Shown here: positions 8,179-18,400 of the stretch, in pieces
Numbering within the stretch: position 1 is the first letter of the stretch
Layout: each line of letters starts with the position of its first letter
Source of the DNA: Winslowiella arboricola
GTDB lineage: Bacteria; Pseudomonadota; Gammaproteobacteria; Enterobacterales; Enterobacteriaceae
DNA length: 64,000 bases
NCBI RefSeq assembly: GCF_025527015.1
Contig: NZ_JAODIM010000043.1
Coordinates: 372,001-436,000, forward strand
Reading direction: 5' to 3'
The notes under the pieces: model-generated
Databases searched by the model: none
Told to the model about the DNA's origin: nothing
The model's input: the letters and a program-made list of their open reading frames with translations, nothing else
Program-made: the position numbers and the translations under genes

Positions 8179-9301
8179 AGTGGTTATCCGTAACAATATT
8201 TGCAGCGTAATCCCGTGGGTCGGGGAAAGGTTTTGGCGGTGCAGTAAACTGGCTTAATTGCGGCACGCCGGCATTGCGCATCAGGGTGATCCAGCTTTCG
8301 CCGTGCTGCTGCCACCATCCGGGCTGTTGCCACCATGGCGCTTCGTGGGCGACCAGCTCACGCAGTGCGCTCAGGATCGCCAGCGGGAAATCATGCTGCG
8401 TCGCTTCAATCAGATTAGGCGCCTGCGGGCTGCCAAAGACGATGGCGGCAGGCTGCTGATTATAGTGTGACTGCTGATGCAGTTGCGGTGACAGCAGCCA
8501 TGAAGCGGCAACGCCATCCTGCTGGTAATCAGGCGCATAGATCGCGTGGCTCCATACGACCGGACCAAAACTGCTGGTCAGGCAGACATTGCCCTCGCTG
8601 CCGCCAATGGAGATGCGGTGCATCACCAGACTGTGATGATCCGGATCGCGCGGATCGAGAGTGGTTTGCAGATTAATGCACATCGGTATGCCGGCAAACT
8701 CTCCCTGCATCTGGCGGAATGGCCAGGGCGCTGCGCCCGCCGGACGGGCAGGGAGTTGCGGGGTGCTGCAACTCATCGGTGAAAGGCCGCCCAGTGCGCG
8801 GCCAATAATATCCAGCGATGAAAAGAGCAGTTGCAGACTGGTGGTCAGTTCAATAAATGCCGGCTTCTGACGGCTGGCGCTCTGGCGCGCGTAATCGATA
8901 AAACAAGCTGCCGCAGGCAGCGCCGGATAGAGCGTATTGATGTGATAACGGGTGCCGTGCTGCTGCGCCAGATCCTGCAAGCGGCGGATATCACTGAGAT
9001 GCACCGGATGCTCCTGCAACACCGCAATACCGCGCTGTAACAGTTGCTCCGCGATTGCAGAACCTTCGCCGCCAACAATCCGGCTACGGATCGCCACACA
9101 GGCGGCATCAATATTATCCGGCAGCTGATCAACCTGCTGCCACAGTGGCACCTGCAATTTTTCCGCCAGCAGGCGCGAGCGTTCGCTGCCGCGGGCTACA
9201 ATTCCCGCCAGCTCAAATTCGCTGTTATGACCACTGATTGCCGCCAGATAGTGTTCCCCAAAGCGCGTGCCGCACACCACGACACGAATTTTATTGCTCA
9301 T
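8165..9301 (-). CDS. Thiazolinyl imide reductase, Irp3/YbtU/PchG type
   Basis: A 378-residue NADPH-dependent reductase of the Gfo/Idh/MocA fold that reduces a carrier-bound thiazoline to thiazolidine in yersiniabactin and pyochelin synthesis. The N-terminal nucleotide-binding loop is VVVCGTRFGEHYL (residues 7-19). The family motif QEHP (His98) and the Tyr in HINTLYP (Tyr125) correspond to residues considered catalytic in Irp3. LLFSSLDIIGRALGG matches the Irp3 stretch around its central helix. The start codon overlaps the stop of the upstream PKS gene (ATGA) and sits behind GGGGAGG, so the genes are translationally coupled. Its presence predicts at least one thiazolidine ring in the product. 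Confidence 0.88.
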   Translation of the reverse strand: MSNKIRVVVCGTRFGEHYLAAISGHNSEFELAGIVARGSERSRLLAEKLQVPLWQQVDQLPDNIDAACVAIRSRIVGGEGSAIAEQLLQRGIAVLQEHPVHLSDIRRLQDLAQQHGTRYHINTLYPALPAAACFIDYARQSASRQKPAFIELTTSLQLLFSSLDIIGRALGGLSPMSCSTPQLPARPAGAAPWPFRQMQGEFAGIPMCINLQTTLDPRDPDHHSLVMHRISIGGSEGNVCLTSSFGPVVWSHAIYAPDYQQDGVAASWLLSPQLHQQSHYNQQPAAIVFGSPQAPNLIEATQHDFPLAILSALRELVAHEAPWWQQPGWWQQHGESWITLMRNAGVPQLSQFTAPPKPFPDPRDYAANIVTDNHYVKP

Positions 9302-12300
9302 GGCGCCTCCCCGCTGGCCTGCTGCGCCAGCGCAACAACCTGCGTATCGACCGGCAACAGTTCATTAAGCGGTGCCTGCCAGGCTTCTGTGACGGCAGAC
9401 AGGGTTTCCAGCAACTGATGCAGAGTCATCAGGGCGATCTCACCCAGTTCCTCAGGCAGCACGCCGCGTTGCAGATCGATATTGAACAGCAGCGCGCTCT
9501 CTTCCTCCAGCGCCTGCAAATGCAGCGGCGTCAGGGGCTGCGCGGCATATTCATAAGCTGGCATACCGAGTAGCGGATCTGAGGTTTCCGCAATCGAATA
9601 CGCCTGACGCACACCAAGCAGGCTGGTAAAGGCCACCGGCAGTGACTGTTGCCAGCTGCTTTCCACCGCGCCGCCAGGCAGATGGCGCGCCAGATGCTGC
9701 TGACGTTGCTGCGCCACCTGCTGCGCCAGCGCGGCGAAACTGCTGGCCGCGCGCAGATCCAGCGGCACTGGTGCGACCGTGGTGGCATCGGCAATCAACT
9801 GGGAGGCATGCGGGTGCAGCGGCAGGCGATCGGTAAAGTCGAGACGCAGGGTAAAGGCATCCGTCGCTGACCAGTCGCGTAATACCAGCCCCCAGGCGGC
9901 CAGCAGCAGATCGGTGCCGCTGATGCCCTGTTGTTCGGCTGCCTGTTTCAGCGGTAACCACTGCTCCGCAGGCAGCGCGGCGCGCCAGATAGCGAATTCG
10001 GCAGGTGTGGTGCGGGTCTGCCATGGCAGCGCCGGAGACGCAGGCAGTCGCGCCTGCGGGTAGTGCGCGGCCTGCGTCTGCGCCAGTGCCAGCAGGCTGT
10101 GATGGTAGTCCTGCGGACTAAACGCCAGCTGTGGCAGCGGCGTATCAGGATGGTGGATCGCGCTATCCAGCTCGCGCAGCAGCACGCGGAAGCTCTCGAT
10201 ATCCACCAACAGCGTATTCAGTACCAGATGCAGGCGATAGCCTTGCGCGCTGTCGCTGACCGCCAGCACAATCTGTGGCGGCTGTTGCAGGTCAAACTGG
10301 TGCTGCGACAGGGTTTCACGCAATGCCAGCTGCCGTTCCAGCAGGGCGTCCGGCGTCAGTTCGCGCCAGGGGTGACGCTGCATTGTCAGGGCGGGTATCT
10401 GCTGTGCCACGGCGATATTGCCCTCAGCGGTGATTGCCGCGCGTAACATCGGATGGCGTGTCAGCAGGCGCTGCCAGCCCTGTTCAAAGGCCTCCAGCGG
10501 GAAATCATGCGGTTTGTCGTATTCCACATACAGTAAGCGCGGCGAGTGCGGATGTTGCTGCCAGCGCAGGCGCTGTAACGGTGTTAGCGGCAGCGCGGTG
10601 CTGGCGGGAGCCTGGCGCGCAATATCGCCGCGCGGATCGAGCCAGCCCGGTTGTGTGGCTTCCAGCTCATCCAGCGCCTGACGCAGCAGTGAAACACTCT
10701 CCGGCTGTTGCACCATCTCCTGTTGCAGCGCGGCAATCAGCTCTTTAACGCTGGCGGCGCGGAACACATTTTCAGCATTCAGTTTTACACCGAGATCGCG
10801 GCCCAGCGTTTCATTAAGGTCGAGGAACAGCAGGGAGTCGAGACCCAGCTGCACCAGATTACTGTCGGCGCTGATCAGTTCTGGCGGACAGTTCAGCTGA
10901 CGCGCAAGGGTTTCACGCAGATAGTGCTCCAGCTGCAACGCTTCCTGCGGTTGCTCCGGCGTGCTGGTCTGCGTGGCGGCGGCCACTGACGTCAGAAACG
11001 GCGCAAAGCGCCAGCGATCACCGGTATCGGGCTGCGATGCGGCAAGGATCTGCCAGTCAACATCCATTGCCGCCACCACCGGCTGGATAGCCGCGCGTGC
11101 CGCCTGTAACAGTCGCAATGCCGTATCGGTGTTCAGTGCCGCCATACCGCCGGCGGCGATGCGCTCCGCCAGCTGTGGTGCGGCGGATTCAGTGATCTGC
11201 CAGTAACCCCAGGCAACGGCGAGCGTATCTTCACCGCGTGCGCAACGCTGCCGGGCCAGGTTTTCCAGCGCGCCACAGGCGGCTGCGTGAGCTGCCTGAC
11301 CCTGCGGACCAAACAGGGTGGCGGCGGAAGAGAAGTAGACCGTCTGCGCCGGTTGCAGGCGCGACTGCCAGCGGTCCAGCAGCTGCGCTGAACGAAGCCG
11401 GGTCGCCAGCGTCTGTTGCAGAGTTGACCAGCTTAGCTGGGCCAGCGGGGCATCATTGACCACGCCAGCCAGATGCCAGAGGGTGGCAATCGGCAATTGC
11501 TGTTCCATCAGTCGTTCCAGCGCCTGGTTCAGCGAGGTTTCGTCAGCCATATCCACGGCGCTGTCAATCACCACCTCAATACCGCGCTGACGCAGAGTAT
11601 CCAGCTGCGCCAGTTGATGAGGATGGGGGGCGCGGCGCGCAAAAAAGATCAGTTTACTGGCGCCCTGGTCGGCCAGCTGCCCGGCAAGCGCAAGGCCCAG
11701 CGGCGACAGGCCACCGGTCAACAGATGGCAGCCCTCACGGCTTACCGTTGCTGTACTCAGTGTCGTGCGCGTCAGGCGGGGGCTGTGCCAGCTGCTATCC
11801 TGCCAGCGCAACTGATCGGCTTCGCAGGCAAGCAGGCGCTGACACAGCAGCTGATCGAGCGGTGCTGTCAGTCCCTGCGTATCGATCAGCGCAATGCGGC
11901 TGCGCGGATATTCGTGGCGCGCCACCGCCAGTAAACCGGGCAGCCAGCTGGCGGCATGCTGGTCACCCGTGTGATGCAGCATGCCGCCAGCAGTCAGTAA
12001 CAGGTCATCGCCACTCGCCAGCAACTGCTGTAACTGGTTAAACAGTGCAGGCTGAGCCGCCGGATCGTTGGTTATCGTCAGTGGCTGCCAGCGGCAGGCG
12101 GCATCCGGCTGCGGTAACGCAACCGGATGCCACTGCCAGTGATAGAGTGCGCCATGCTGCCGCCAGGGTTGCGGCAGCCAGCCCGTACGCGGACTGGCTT
12201 CAACACCCGCCACCCGTGCTGGCGCAAAGCGGGCGCTGAATAGTGGCGTCTCGCCAATAAACGCCTCCAGCTGCTGTTGTTGCAGGGAGAGGGTGATGGT

Positions 12301-15300
12301 AAGTGGATCGCTGGCGCCTTGCGGATCGCAATGCCATACCACCTGCGACAGACGGCAGGGCGTATCCGCTGACAGCGCCTGGTAAGCGGCATCAAGCAGC
12401 GCCTGATCTGAGCTGCTGGCGGCGAGGGTAATCTGCCGCGCCGCCGCTGCGGGCAGTGCCGTGGTTTCATCCGCCACGCGCGCCATAATAATCTGCTCAC
12501 CCAGTGCGGCAGCCGGTTGATAGGCGGCCGGACAGGCGGTGCACTGTACAAAGCCCGCATCATGCAGCGCCGACTGCCAGTCCTGTTGCGAGGCAAACAG
12601 TTCGCCATGGCGCAGCGCGGTATCGCCAATCGGCGGCACCAGTGCGCCAAATACAAAGTCGAACAGTTTTTTCGGTGCGGTGATTTCACGCATCAGCAGC
12701 ACGCCGCCCGGTTTCAGCACGCTGGCCAGATTGCGCAGCATCTGCCGTAAGTCCGCCGCATTGTGCAGCACGTTGGCGGCGACAATCGCGTCATACTGCT
12801 GGCGTGGTAATCCTTGCTGGCTGGCGGGCTGCTCCATATCAAACGGCAGATAGTCAATAAACGGGTAAGCGGCAAACTTGTCGCGCGCCCGTTGCAGGAA
12901 CAGAGTGCCGAGGTCGGTAAAGCTGTAGTGTTCGCATTTACCGTCTGGCAAAGCACGCAGCAGATCCTGTGTGGTGCCGCCGGTGCCGCCGCCAATCTCC
13001 AGAATCGCCAGCGGCTGCGCGCTGTGCTGCGCCAGCGCAGCCATTGCCTGCGCAGCTATCTGATTGAAATAGCGCGACCACGGCTGTTCCTGATACATAT
13101 GCTCGACATCGGTAGTCGAGGCCGCCGGAAAGACCACGCTGACCGGATCGATATCGCCACGCAGCATCGCCCCCAGCTGCGGGCCGGTACGCGCAATCAG
13201 CTGCGCCAGATGCTGATAGCCTGCGGCACGCATGCGTTCCAGCCAGTCTTCAGCATCCACTGACGCCGGACGCAGTTCGCCATACCACAATTCGCCATCC
13301 TGCTGGCGCTGTTGCAGCGCGCCGCAGGCTACCAGATCGCGCAACAGGCGTTGCATCAGGTCGCTATAGCGTGCCGGAATACTGGCCGCCTGCATCAGTT
13401 GCGTCACATTCAGGAACTGCTGCGGCTGTTGCAGTAACTGCATCTGTTGCAGCATCTGACTGACATAGTGCTGATGCAGTGCATCAATGCAGCGATCTTC
13501 TTCATCGAGCAGCGCAAGATCGAGTTCAGCGCCGCGTTCGCTGGCGGTTTGTTGCGCGCGCTGGCATAACGCCTGCCAGCTATCGGCGGGCTGTGGCGCG
13601 GCATTTTGCGTCTCCTGCCAGCAGCGTTCGCCGTCAAATGGCGTGACCGGCAGCAACGCCCGACGCGCAGGCGGCATAATCAGGCCGCTCCACGCAGGCG
13701 TCGCCTGCACCAGCTGGTTTAACAGCGTCCCGGCAATCTCGGTACCGTTGCTGAACACCGCCGTGCTGATGCCCGATTCAGCGGCTTGCAGATGCAGATC
13801 CTGCTCAGTGATATCCAGCAGCAGGCCAATCCAGCCGTCGATATCGCTGGCGCTGAGCAGCAGACGATGGCTAAACAGCGTGCGGTGATAAAAACTGGTG
13901 GCGCCATAGGCATGGGCATCGAAACCGGCCTCACGATCGCTAAGGCGTAACAGATGCTGCTGCGCCAGTGCTCGCAGGCCGTGCAGGCTGCGCGCGCTAA
14001 GCAACAGCTGCAACGGCTGACCGCTGTCATCCGGCACGGTGGTCAGTGGCGGCGCTTCCAGAATAGCGTGGGCGTTACTGCCGCCAATGCCAAACGAACT
14101 GACCGCGGCGCGCAGCGGCGTGTCGCCCGGCAGCCAGGGTTGCAGCTGCTGTGGGACATAAAAGGGGGAACCGGCGAAGTTAATCGCCGGGTTCGGGCGC
14201 GAGAAATTGATACTGGGCGGGATCTGTCGCTGCCAGGTCGCCAGTCCGGCTTTAAGCAGGCTGGCGATACCCGCAGCGGTATCAAGATGACCGACATTGC
14301 TTTTCAGCGAACCGATCGCCGCCTGCTGCGGCTGCGGCGTCCACGGCGACCAGGCTTCGGTGAGCGCGCTGATCTCCAGCGGATCGCCCAGTGGCGTGGC
14401 GGTGCCATGGGCTTCCACCAGACCGATGGTGTCGGCGGCTACATCGGCCATCGCCAGCGCATCGCGGATCACGTCGCGCTGCCCGCTCAATGACGGCGCG
14501 GTAAAACCGGCTTTATCATTGCCATCGTTATTGATGGCGGTGCCACGGATCACTGACAGAATCGGGTCACCCGCTTCCAGCGCGCGATCAAGGCGCTTCA
14601 GCAGCACCACTGCCACGCCATTGCCAACCAGCGTGCCATTGGCGTCGGCATCAAACGGGCGGCAGTGACCATCGGCGGAGAAAATCATCCCTTCACGATA
14701 GAAATAACCTGCCTGCTGCGGGAAGCTAAGACTGGCGCCCCCCGCCAGCATCATTTCGGCATCGCCGCTGGCAATGGCCTCGCAGGCCAGATGGGTGGCA
14801 ATCAGTGAACTGGAGCAGGCGGTCTGCACGGTATACGCCGGGCCGCGCAGGCCGAGTTTATACGCCACGCGCGTCGCCAGATAATCTTTGTCGTTACCCA
14901 TCAGCTTCTGAAACACCTGCGGCGAAACAATCTGCTGCGCATCCTGGCGCTGCGCCAGCTGATAAGTGCTCATCCGGGTGGAGCCGATCACCCCGGTACG
15001 TGCGCTAAGGGTGGCAGGGGGATAACCGGCCATCTCCAGCGCTTCCCAGGCGCACATCAGAAACAGCCGCTGCTGCGGATCGATGCTCTCCGCCTCCTGG
15101 CGGGAATAACCAAAAAAGCCCCACTCAAAGCGGTCGGCATCTTCCACCACTGCGGCGGCGGGCACATAGTCAGCACGCTGTAGCAGCGCCGCATCGACGC
15201 CCGCACGTTGCAGTGCCTCAGCATCAAACCGGGAAGTTAACTCTTCGCCATCGGCAATGCGCCGCCAGAACTCAAAAACAGATGCCGCACGTGGGAAACG

Positions 15301-15378
15301 ACAGCCCGCGCCGATAATGGCGATCGGTAAAGTGTCGCCATACTGGCGGGTAAACTGCTCGCTATCTAATGGGTTCAT
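9298..15378 (-). CDS. AT-less hybrid PKS: KS-cMT-KR(inactive?)-ACP-Cy-like
   Basis: About 2026 residues. KS at 10-440 with TACSSS (Cys near 187), EAHGTATPLGDP and NVGHLDTAAG intact. The usual KS-AT linker and post-AT linker (LLPVTPFDGERCW) follow, but no AT with a GHSxG motif lies between them. A C-methyltransferase has LEIGGGTGGTT near 796. The KR has GGLSPLG near 1222, but His replaces the catalytic Tyr (GQAAHAAACG near 1362), Cys replaces the Asn, and the Lys position seems to be Arg. ACP Ser is near 1514 (LGLDSLLFLD). The C-terminus is a heterocyclization-like domain beginning LPLTPLQRLRW, with the core motif changed to NTLLVDIES. The layout recalls HMWP1 without AT and TE. The start at 15378 has GGAAAG upstream; ATG 15393 is an alternative. 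Malonyl loading in trans is inferred. Confidence 0.85.
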   Translation of the reverse strand: MNPLDSEQFTRQYGDTLPIAIIGAGCRFPRAASVFEFWRRIADGEELTSRFDAEALQRAGVDAALLQRADYVPAAAVVEDADRFEWGFFGYSRQEAESIDPQQRLFLMCAWEALEMAGYPPATLSARTGVIGSTRMSTYQLAQRQDAQQIVSPQVFQKLMGNDKDYLATRVAYKLGLRGPAYTVQTACSSSLIATHLACEAIASGDAEMMLAGGASLSFPQQAGYFYREGMIFSADGHCRPFDADANGTLVGNGVAVVLLKRLDRALEAGDPILSVIRGTAINNDGNDKAGFTAPSLSGQRDVIRDALAMADVAADTIGLVEAHGTATPLGDPLEISALTEAWSPWTPQPQQAAIGSLKSNVGHLDTAAGIASLLKAGLATWQRQIPPSINFSRPNPAINFAGSPFYVPQQLQPWLPGDTPLRAAVSSFGIGGSNAHAILEAPPLTTVPDDSGQPLQLLLSARSLHGLRALAQQHLLRLSDREAGFDAHAYGATSFYHRTLFSHRLLLSASDIDGWIGLLLDITEQDLHLQAAESGISTAVFSNGTEIAGTLLNQLVQATPAWSGLIMPPARRALLPVTPFDGERCWQETQNAAPQPADSWQALCQRAQQTASERGAELDLALLDEEDRCIDALHQHYVSQMLQQMQLLQQPQQFLNVTQLMQAASIPARYSDLMQRLLRDLVACGALQQRQQDGELWYGELRPASVDAEDWLERMRAAGYQHLAQLIARTGPQLGAMLRGDIDPVSVVFPAASTTDVEHMYQEQPWSRYFNQIAAQAMAALAQHSAQPLAILEIGGGTGGTTQDLLRALPDGKCEHYSFTDLGTLFLQRARDKFAAYPFIDYLPFDMEQPASQQGLPRQQYDAIVAANVLHNAADLRQMLRNLASVLKPGGVLLMREITAPKKLFDFVFGALVPPIGDTALRHGELFASQQDWQSALHDAGFVQCTACPAAYQPAAALGEQIIMARVADETTALPAAAARQITLAASSSDQALLDAAYQALSADTPCRLSQVVWHCDPQGASDPLTITLSLQQQQLEAFIGETPLFSARFAPARVAGVEASPRTGWLPQPWRQHGALYHWQWHPVALPQPDAACRWQPLTITNDPAAQPALFNQLQQLLASGDDLLLTAGGMLHHTGDQHAASWLPGLLAVARHEYPRSRIALIDTQGLTAPLDQLLCQRLLACEADQLRWQDSSWHSPRLTRTTLSTATVSREGCHLLTGGLSPLGLALAGQLADQGASKLIFFARRAPHPHQLAQLDTLRQRGIEVVIDSAVDMADETSLNQALERLMEQQLPIATLWHLAGVVNDAPLAQLSWSTLQQTLATRLRSAQLLDRWQSRLQPAQTVYFSSAATLFGPQGQAAHAAACGALENLARQRCARGEDTLAVAWGYWQITESAAPQLAERIAAGGMAALNTDTALRLLQAARAAIQPVVAAMDVDWQILAASQPDTGDRWRFAPFLTSVAAATQTSTPEQPQEALQLEHYLRETLARQLNCPPELISADSNLVQLGLDSLLFLDLNETLGRDLGVKLNAENVFRAASVKELIAALQQEMVQQPESVSLLRQALDELEATQPGWLDPRGDIARQAPASTALPLTPLQRLRWQQHPHSPRLLYVEYDKPHDFPLEAFEQGWQRLLTRHPMLRAAITAEGNIAVAQQIPALTMQRHPWRELTPDALLERQLALRETLSQHQFDLQQPPQIVLAVSDSAQGYRLHLVLNTLLVDIESFRVLLRELDSAIHHPDTPLPQLAFSPQDYHHSLLALAQTQAAHYPQARLPASPALPWQTRTTPAEFAIWRAALPAEQWLPLKQAAEQQGISGTDLLLAAWGLVLRDWSATDAFTLRLDFTDRLPLHPHASQLIADATTVAPVPLDLRAASSFAALAQQVAQQRQQHLARHLPGGAVESSWQQSLPVAFTSLLGVRQAYSIAETSDPLLGMPAYEYAAQPLTPLHLQALEEESALLFNIDLQRGVLPEELGEIALMTLHQLLETLSAVTEAWQAPLNELLPVDTQVVALAQQASGEAP

Positions 15379-15400
15379 TCGCTTACTTTCCATCCCTGCA

Positions 15401-18400
15401 TTAACGTTGACGTTGCTGACGGCGGCGCTGAAGCGCCTGACGTCGTTCGCTGATATCACTGGTTTGTTCGCTAACCGTTTCATCCTGACGCGCCAGCCAG
15501 CTGGCCAGCGCCCGTGCATTGGGACGGTTAAACAGTTCCACGACCGGCAGATCCACTGCCAGCTTCTGCTGTAGCGCCTGCCGCAGGCGAATCAGATGCA
15601 GCGAGGTGGCGCCCGCTTCAAAGAAGTTGCTGTGCTGCGGCACCGCCTCCAGTCCGGCAATACGCTGCAACTGCTGGCAAATGATGGCGGCGATGACGTC
15701 ACTGCCTTGCTGCGACGCCTCCACCGACGCGGTGACGACCGGCTGCGGCAGGGCCGCCTGCTGCCACTGATAGTGCGGCAACAGGGTGGCAAGATCCTGC
15801 TGCCAGAGATCGCTGCTTTGCGCCAGAGCGACTAACAGCTGGCAGTAGTGATCGAACATCTGCTGCGGCAGATCGGCGGGGAACAGCGCATCGACACAGT
15901 CCCAGCTGAAGACCAGCTCACCACGGCGTTCCACCACCTGATGGTCGATCCATACCTGCGGCGTCTGGCTGACGCTCCAGCCAAACTCTCCCAGCCAGTC
16001 GGCGGCCACGCTACCGTCGCTGCCGCTGGCATCCACGCCGAGACCGCTGGTAAACACCACCGGCATGGCAACCGCGTCGATACGCCCACGGCGTCGTGCC
16101 GCTTCACGCAACACGCGTACCGCCGACACTTCGCTGTAACCAAGGTCTTCCCACAGCTGTTGTTGCAGGCTGGCTGCGCGGGTAGTGAAGTCTGCCGCGC
16201 CGCGCATATCGCAGGCCAGCAGACTGAGCGAGGTGAAGTCACCGACCAGCAGCGGTAATTGCGGATGAATATCCGGGCGCTGGAACAGTGTCAGATTGAG
16301 GGTGAAGCAGGCTTCGCGGCTCCAGTTAGCCAGCACCGTACTCCAGACGGTCAGCAGCAAGGCATTTGGCGTGATGCCGGCATCGGCAGCCTGGTTGCGC
16401 AGTGCGGTCCACTGGCTGGCATTCAGCCGGGATTCGCGACGGATAAATTGCGGCGCCGCCAGCTGTTCGCTGCTCACCAGCGGCAGCTGCGGGCCGGCAG
16501 GCAGGGCATCCAGCCGGTCCAGCCAGTAGTTAAGCGCCGTCTGCCAGCTGGCGCGCTGTGGCCATTTCTCCTGCGCCAGCACATAGTCGCGGAAGTGAAT
16601 ATCAACAGGCGGCAGCAGGGTGTCCGGCTGACGCGCCAGCTGCGCCCATTCGGACAGCAACATCACCATTGAACGACCATCACAAATCAGGTTATCGAGG
16701 CTGATGCACAGCCGGACGCAGGTGTCGCTGAGCTGAGCGGCGCGCACGGTAAACAGCGGCCACTGGCGCGTATCATGGACTTCATGGCTCAGATCCGCGC
16801 GGGTCTGCTGCTGCCACTGCTGATGCTGGCTGGCGCTGGCGGTTCGCAGATCCTGACACCGGATAAGATAGTCCGGCACCTGCGCCAGCACGCGCTGATA
16901 ACCGGCGTCATCAATCACCGCACGCAGCATCTCATGGCGCATGATCAGCTGCTGCCAGGCGCTTTGCAGCGCCGCATGAGTGAGATGATCGACATCGATC
17001 TCGACATACAGATGGGTTGAGACGCCACTCAGATTGAGTCCGCTCTGACGCCCAATCCAGTAAGCCTGTTGCACGTCGGTCAGCGGGAAGGGCTGATAAC
17101 GCTGAGCGTCGTCGGCGACCCACTGCTGCTGCGCCTCCTGCCATAACGGCGCAGCCGCCACTTTTGCCGCAAACTCGCTAAAGCGCGGAGTGACAAACAG
17201 ATCGCGCAGCGCAACCTGACGCTGCAACTGATGACGAATCTTTTCCACCAGCCGCACCGCCGTCAGGCTGTCGCCACCGGCTTCAAAGAAATGAGCATCA
17301 GCAGCCGGAACTTCACCACCCAGCAGCGCCGCCCACAGCGTGGCGAGGCTGGCATCGGCTCCCTGCCAGGCGGGAGCCGGTTGCGCGGACTGCGTTTTCG
17401 CCTGCAGTTGCGGACGCGGCAGCAGCGCGCGCGCCACTTTGCCGGTGGCACTCAGCGGTAGTGCATCCAGCGTAATCAGCGTTTGCGGCACCATATAGCC
17501 TGGCAACAGCGTGGCGAGATAGTCGCTGACTCTGGCTGGCGCAAACTGCCACAGGCTGTCCGGCATCTGTGCCATTAACAGATGCAGACCACTGTCGCTG
17601 AGTTGCGGCAGCGTCAACGCCGCGCATTGCTGCCAGCCCTGTTGTTGCAATTGCTGTTGCCACTGTGTGGCATCCAGCAGTGGCAGCGCCAGTTCCGCCC
17701 GCAGGTCATCCAGCTGACTGTAACCGGCCTCCAGCAGTGCCACGGTGGCCAGCTGGAAGGTGCTGTTGCGGGTCATTTCCGGCGCCAGCAGCCAGCCGCC
17801 GGGACGCAGCAGGGTGGCGATACGCTGCAACAGGCGCGGGATATGATGGCTGCGATGCAGGGCATTAAACGCCAGCACCAGGTCATAGTGATAAGTGCTG
17901 ATCTCCTGCCCAGCCAGCGGTTGTTCGCTATCCAGCACGCTGAACTGCAACTGGTGATCGGCTAAACGGATTTTCGCCTGCTGGACTAGCAACCGGGAAG
18001 CATCAGTAAAGTGATAATCCAGCGCCAGATCGTCAAGCTGGTTTAACAGCGACTGCGTAGCCACACCGCTGCGGCCGCCGAGTTCCAGAATACGCGGCGC
18101 ACGCCCCAGCTGCGTCGCCAGCTGGCGAATCAGCGCAGCCAGTGCCTTGCTGGTTGGCGCACTGAGCGGATTCGCCTGCGTCAGCTGTTCCGGCGAGAGT
18201 GCATCATCGTCACTGTAGAACAGCTCCAGCGCGCTGGCCTCGCCGCGTAACACCCGCAGACGGTCACCGGCGCCGCTTTGCAGGCGCAGCAGCGCTTCAC
18301 GCGGCAATGCGAAGCTGGCGGCCTGTGACAGCAATGTTTCCCACTCTGGCAGCGGTTGCTGAGCGTGCTGCTGCCACTGCGCGGCGAGAGCAACAAACTC

